From positions 1 to 22,282 of the forward strand of contig JAQGFW010029288.1 of assembly GCA_030463445.1 (NCBI GenBank): 22,282 nucleotides of DNA, written 5' to 3'. Source of the DNA: Euplotes aediculatus (taxonomy: Eukaryota > Ciliophora > Spirotrichea > Euplotida > Euplotidae). A program made the translations under genes and the position numbers. The notes below the pieces were generated by a model. It saw only the letters and a program-made list of their open reading frames with translations, made no database searches and was not told where the DNA came from. How positions within the stretch are numbered: position 1 is the first letter of the stretch; each line of letters opens with the position of its first letter. This document shows, piece after piece, positions 20,882-22,282 of this stretch.

Positions 20882-21712
20882 TCAATTCTCTACGTAAGTA
20901 AATACTGGAATTTTGGCGTGATTTACTACATCTTCGGCGATACTTCCTTTAAAAAAGTGACCGATACCTGTGCGTCCGTGGGTGTACATCACCACCAAAT
21001 CGGCGTTTACGTCTTCTATATAACCCAAGATTCCGTCTAAAACACTAACCGACTCCGTAATATCAAAGATAGTTTCATTGAGGTGATACTTTTCGGCCAA
21101 TTTTTGCATTCGAGCCTTAGTTTCGGGATAATTCACGATTTGCATATCGGTATCAACAAACAAGAAATGACACATGGCATTTTGTAGCGGTAGCATAGCA
21201 ATTGCCTTTTTGATAAATTGCTCATGCTTGCTCAAATCAACCGCAAAAACCACTTTTTTAGGCCTAAAATCTTCGATTTCATCTTTAATAACCAAAACAG
21301 GGCAGGATGCCAAACGAACGATTTCTTCGCTATTTGAGCCTTCGAGTAGCTCTTTAAACCCAGAGGCACCATTAGACCCCATCACGATAAGGTCGGCTTT
21401 GTGGTCGAGGACTGCCTGTATGAAATGCTCGGTTGTTTCTTCTACAACGGGCTTGATTTTGACATCTTCGTATTTAGCGGCTAATTCTAAAATGCTCTTT
21501 TGGGCATCTTCCATGACTTCTTGCCAAGTATCATCAATCGAGCCGAGTGTTGCACCCGGAATCGAATAATAGCTACCGACAGCACCCACTGGAAAAACAT
21601 TGACATTCAGAACCTCGATGGTTGCACCCGTTGGTCTTGCGAGTTGAACGGCTACATCGAGTGCTTTATTGGCGATTGGACTGAAATCGGTAGGAACTAA
21701 AATCTTTTTCAT
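20882..21712 (-). CDS. Tandem-domain universal stress protein (UspA family)
   Basis: A 276-residue protein with two UspA domains. Domain 1 (about 1-145) starts MKKILVPTDFSPIANKALDVA and ends with the nucleotide-binding loop VMGSNGASGFKELLEGSNSE and CPVLVIK. Domain 2 (about 150-276) starts KKVVFAVDLSKHEQFIKKAI and ends VVMYTHGRTGIGHFFKGSIA and IPVFTYV. Both carry the G-x2-G-x9-G-S/N type loop found in ATP-binding members. These cytoplasmic proteins accumulate in starvation or stress; a specific function cannot be given. It is probably monocistronic, with its own terminator. Confidence 0.93.
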   Translation of the reverse strand: MKKILVPTDFSPIANKALDVAVQLARPTGATIEVLNVNVFPVGAVGSYYSIPGATLGSIDDTWQEVMEDAQKSILELAAKYEDVKIKPVVEETTEHFIQAVLDHKADLIVMGSNGASGFKELLEGSNSEEIVRLASCPVLVIKDEIEDFRPKKVVFAVDLSKHEQFIKKAIAMLPLQNAMCHFLFVDTDMQIVNYPETKARMQKLAEKYHLNETIFDITESVSVLDGILGYIEDVNADLVVMYTHGRTGIGHFFKGSIAEDVVNHAKIPVFTYVEN

Positions 21713-21828
21713 GATATATTGAGCGTTTTGGTTTGAGAGATTCTATTTTTTTGATGTAAAATTCTCCCAAAATCTCAATAAATCTTATGATTTAAGTCAG
21801 GTACTTGTCTGATAATCAGTAGATTGTG

Positions 21829-22282
21829 TTATGATTTACGTTTTATCGGAATCCAGATTTCTTCTTCGGCATTTGGGTCGGTAGGAGAGTAGCCTTCTTG
21901 TAAAACTTCAAAATGTTCTCGATTATCAACTTCATATTCAGAATTGGGTAACCATTCACCAAAAATATAGCCGAAAGTTTTGGCAAATTCAGAAGCCGCT
22001 CCTTTGTGAATAAAAACCGCATAAAGCCCACCTGAAAGCTCATAAGATTGCATTCCGTCGGGGATATTCTCAAAGTTTTTTACTTCAATAACAGCCCATT
22101 TTGTAAATTCTTTTGCGGGATTCAGATTGAAATAATCGAAAGTATCGTCATATATTTGCATTGAATACAAATCTGTACTAACTGTATTCTGAATCTCTGT
22201 TCGGCGAGGCATAAAACTCATCCAAAGGGTTGGCGTAAGGTTATTGACAAACGACATTTTTAGCTGCTTGCCAATTAGTTTT
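21829..22282 (-). CDS. GyrI-like / AraC effector-binding domain protein, start beyond the window
   Basis: A small-molecule-binding fold of the GyrI-like/BmrR C-terminal type. Conserved stretches are LWMSFMPRRTEIQN, DLYSMQIYDDTFDYFNLNP, KWAVIEVKNFENIPDGM, YELSGGLYAVFIHKG and the end EEIWIPIKRKS. An ATG at 22257 would give 142 residues, but the frame is open to the right edge and reads KLIGKQLKMSF across that ATG. This resembles the usual family opening K-x-L-I-G-x-x-L-x-M, so the true start is probably beyond 22282 and the gene is partial here. No DNA-binding domain is visible, so it may be a stand-alone effector-binding protein. Confidence 0.78.
   Translation of the reverse strand, partial: KLIGKQLKMSFVNNLTPTLWMSFMPRRTEIQNTVSTDLYSMQIYDDTFDYFNLNPAKEFTKWAVIEVKNFENIPDGMQSYELSGGLYAVFIHKGAASEFAKTFGYIFGEWLPNSEYEVDNREHFEVLQEGYSPTDPNAEEEIWIPIKRKS

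Overview
The window looks like a chromosomal segment from a Bacteroidota bacterium of the Cytophagales type. It is AT-rich, has few recognisable Shine-Dalgarno sites, has several promoters with the phylum's TAnnTTTG -7 box, and carries typical Bacteroidota families: a long NusB, DUF1573 lipoproteins, a YtxH protein, a YajC-YbbR pair and DUF721. I cannot name the genus. No rRNA, tRNA, CRISPR array, phage or insertion sequence was found.

Left half (1-11361): a nitrate/nitrite assimilation locus. On the minus strand an operon runs leftward: outer-membrane porin of the alginate-export family, nitrate-binding protein NrtA, permease NrtB, and an ABC ATPase cut by the left edge. Next, also on the minus strand, is cobA, which starts siroheme synthesis. 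Then on the plus strand come a NarX-like sensor kinase and a NarL-like regulator, followed by nirB and nirD, ending at a strong terminator. Together these cover outer-membrane entry, inner-membrane import, reduction of nitrite to ammonia with its siroheme cofactor, and a nitrate/nitrite-type two-component switch. No nitrate reductase is visible; it may lie beyond the left edge.

Two regulatory signals tie this locus together. The first is a DNA palindrome, TGAGTA-N4-TACTCA, perfect upstream of the two-component genes and of nirB and with one mismatch across the nrt promoter. It is a good candidate binding site for the local NarL-like regulator. The second is a family of RNA hairpins with different stems but the same six-base loop, UGGGGG. 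Four lie in the long leader and first codons of the nrt operon and one in the nirB leader; a possible sixth lies in the first codons of cobA. Conserved loop plus base-paired but different stems suggests a structured RNA control element that I do not recognise. It is the most interesting thing in the window.

Right half (11362-22282): ordinary chromosome. In order: a PLP enzyme resembling cysteine desulfurases, a zinc-free MDR oxidoreductase, nusB, a YtxH protein, a DUF1573 lipoprotein, yajC, a YbbR-domain protein, a DUF721/DciA-like protein and a Kir-type potassium channel, all on the plus strand. A bidirectional terminator then meets a minus-strand block of a small lipoprotein, recN, a tandem universal stress protein and a GyrI-like protein whose start lies beyond the right edge. 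Short dispersed palindromes of at least three kinds sit between genes.
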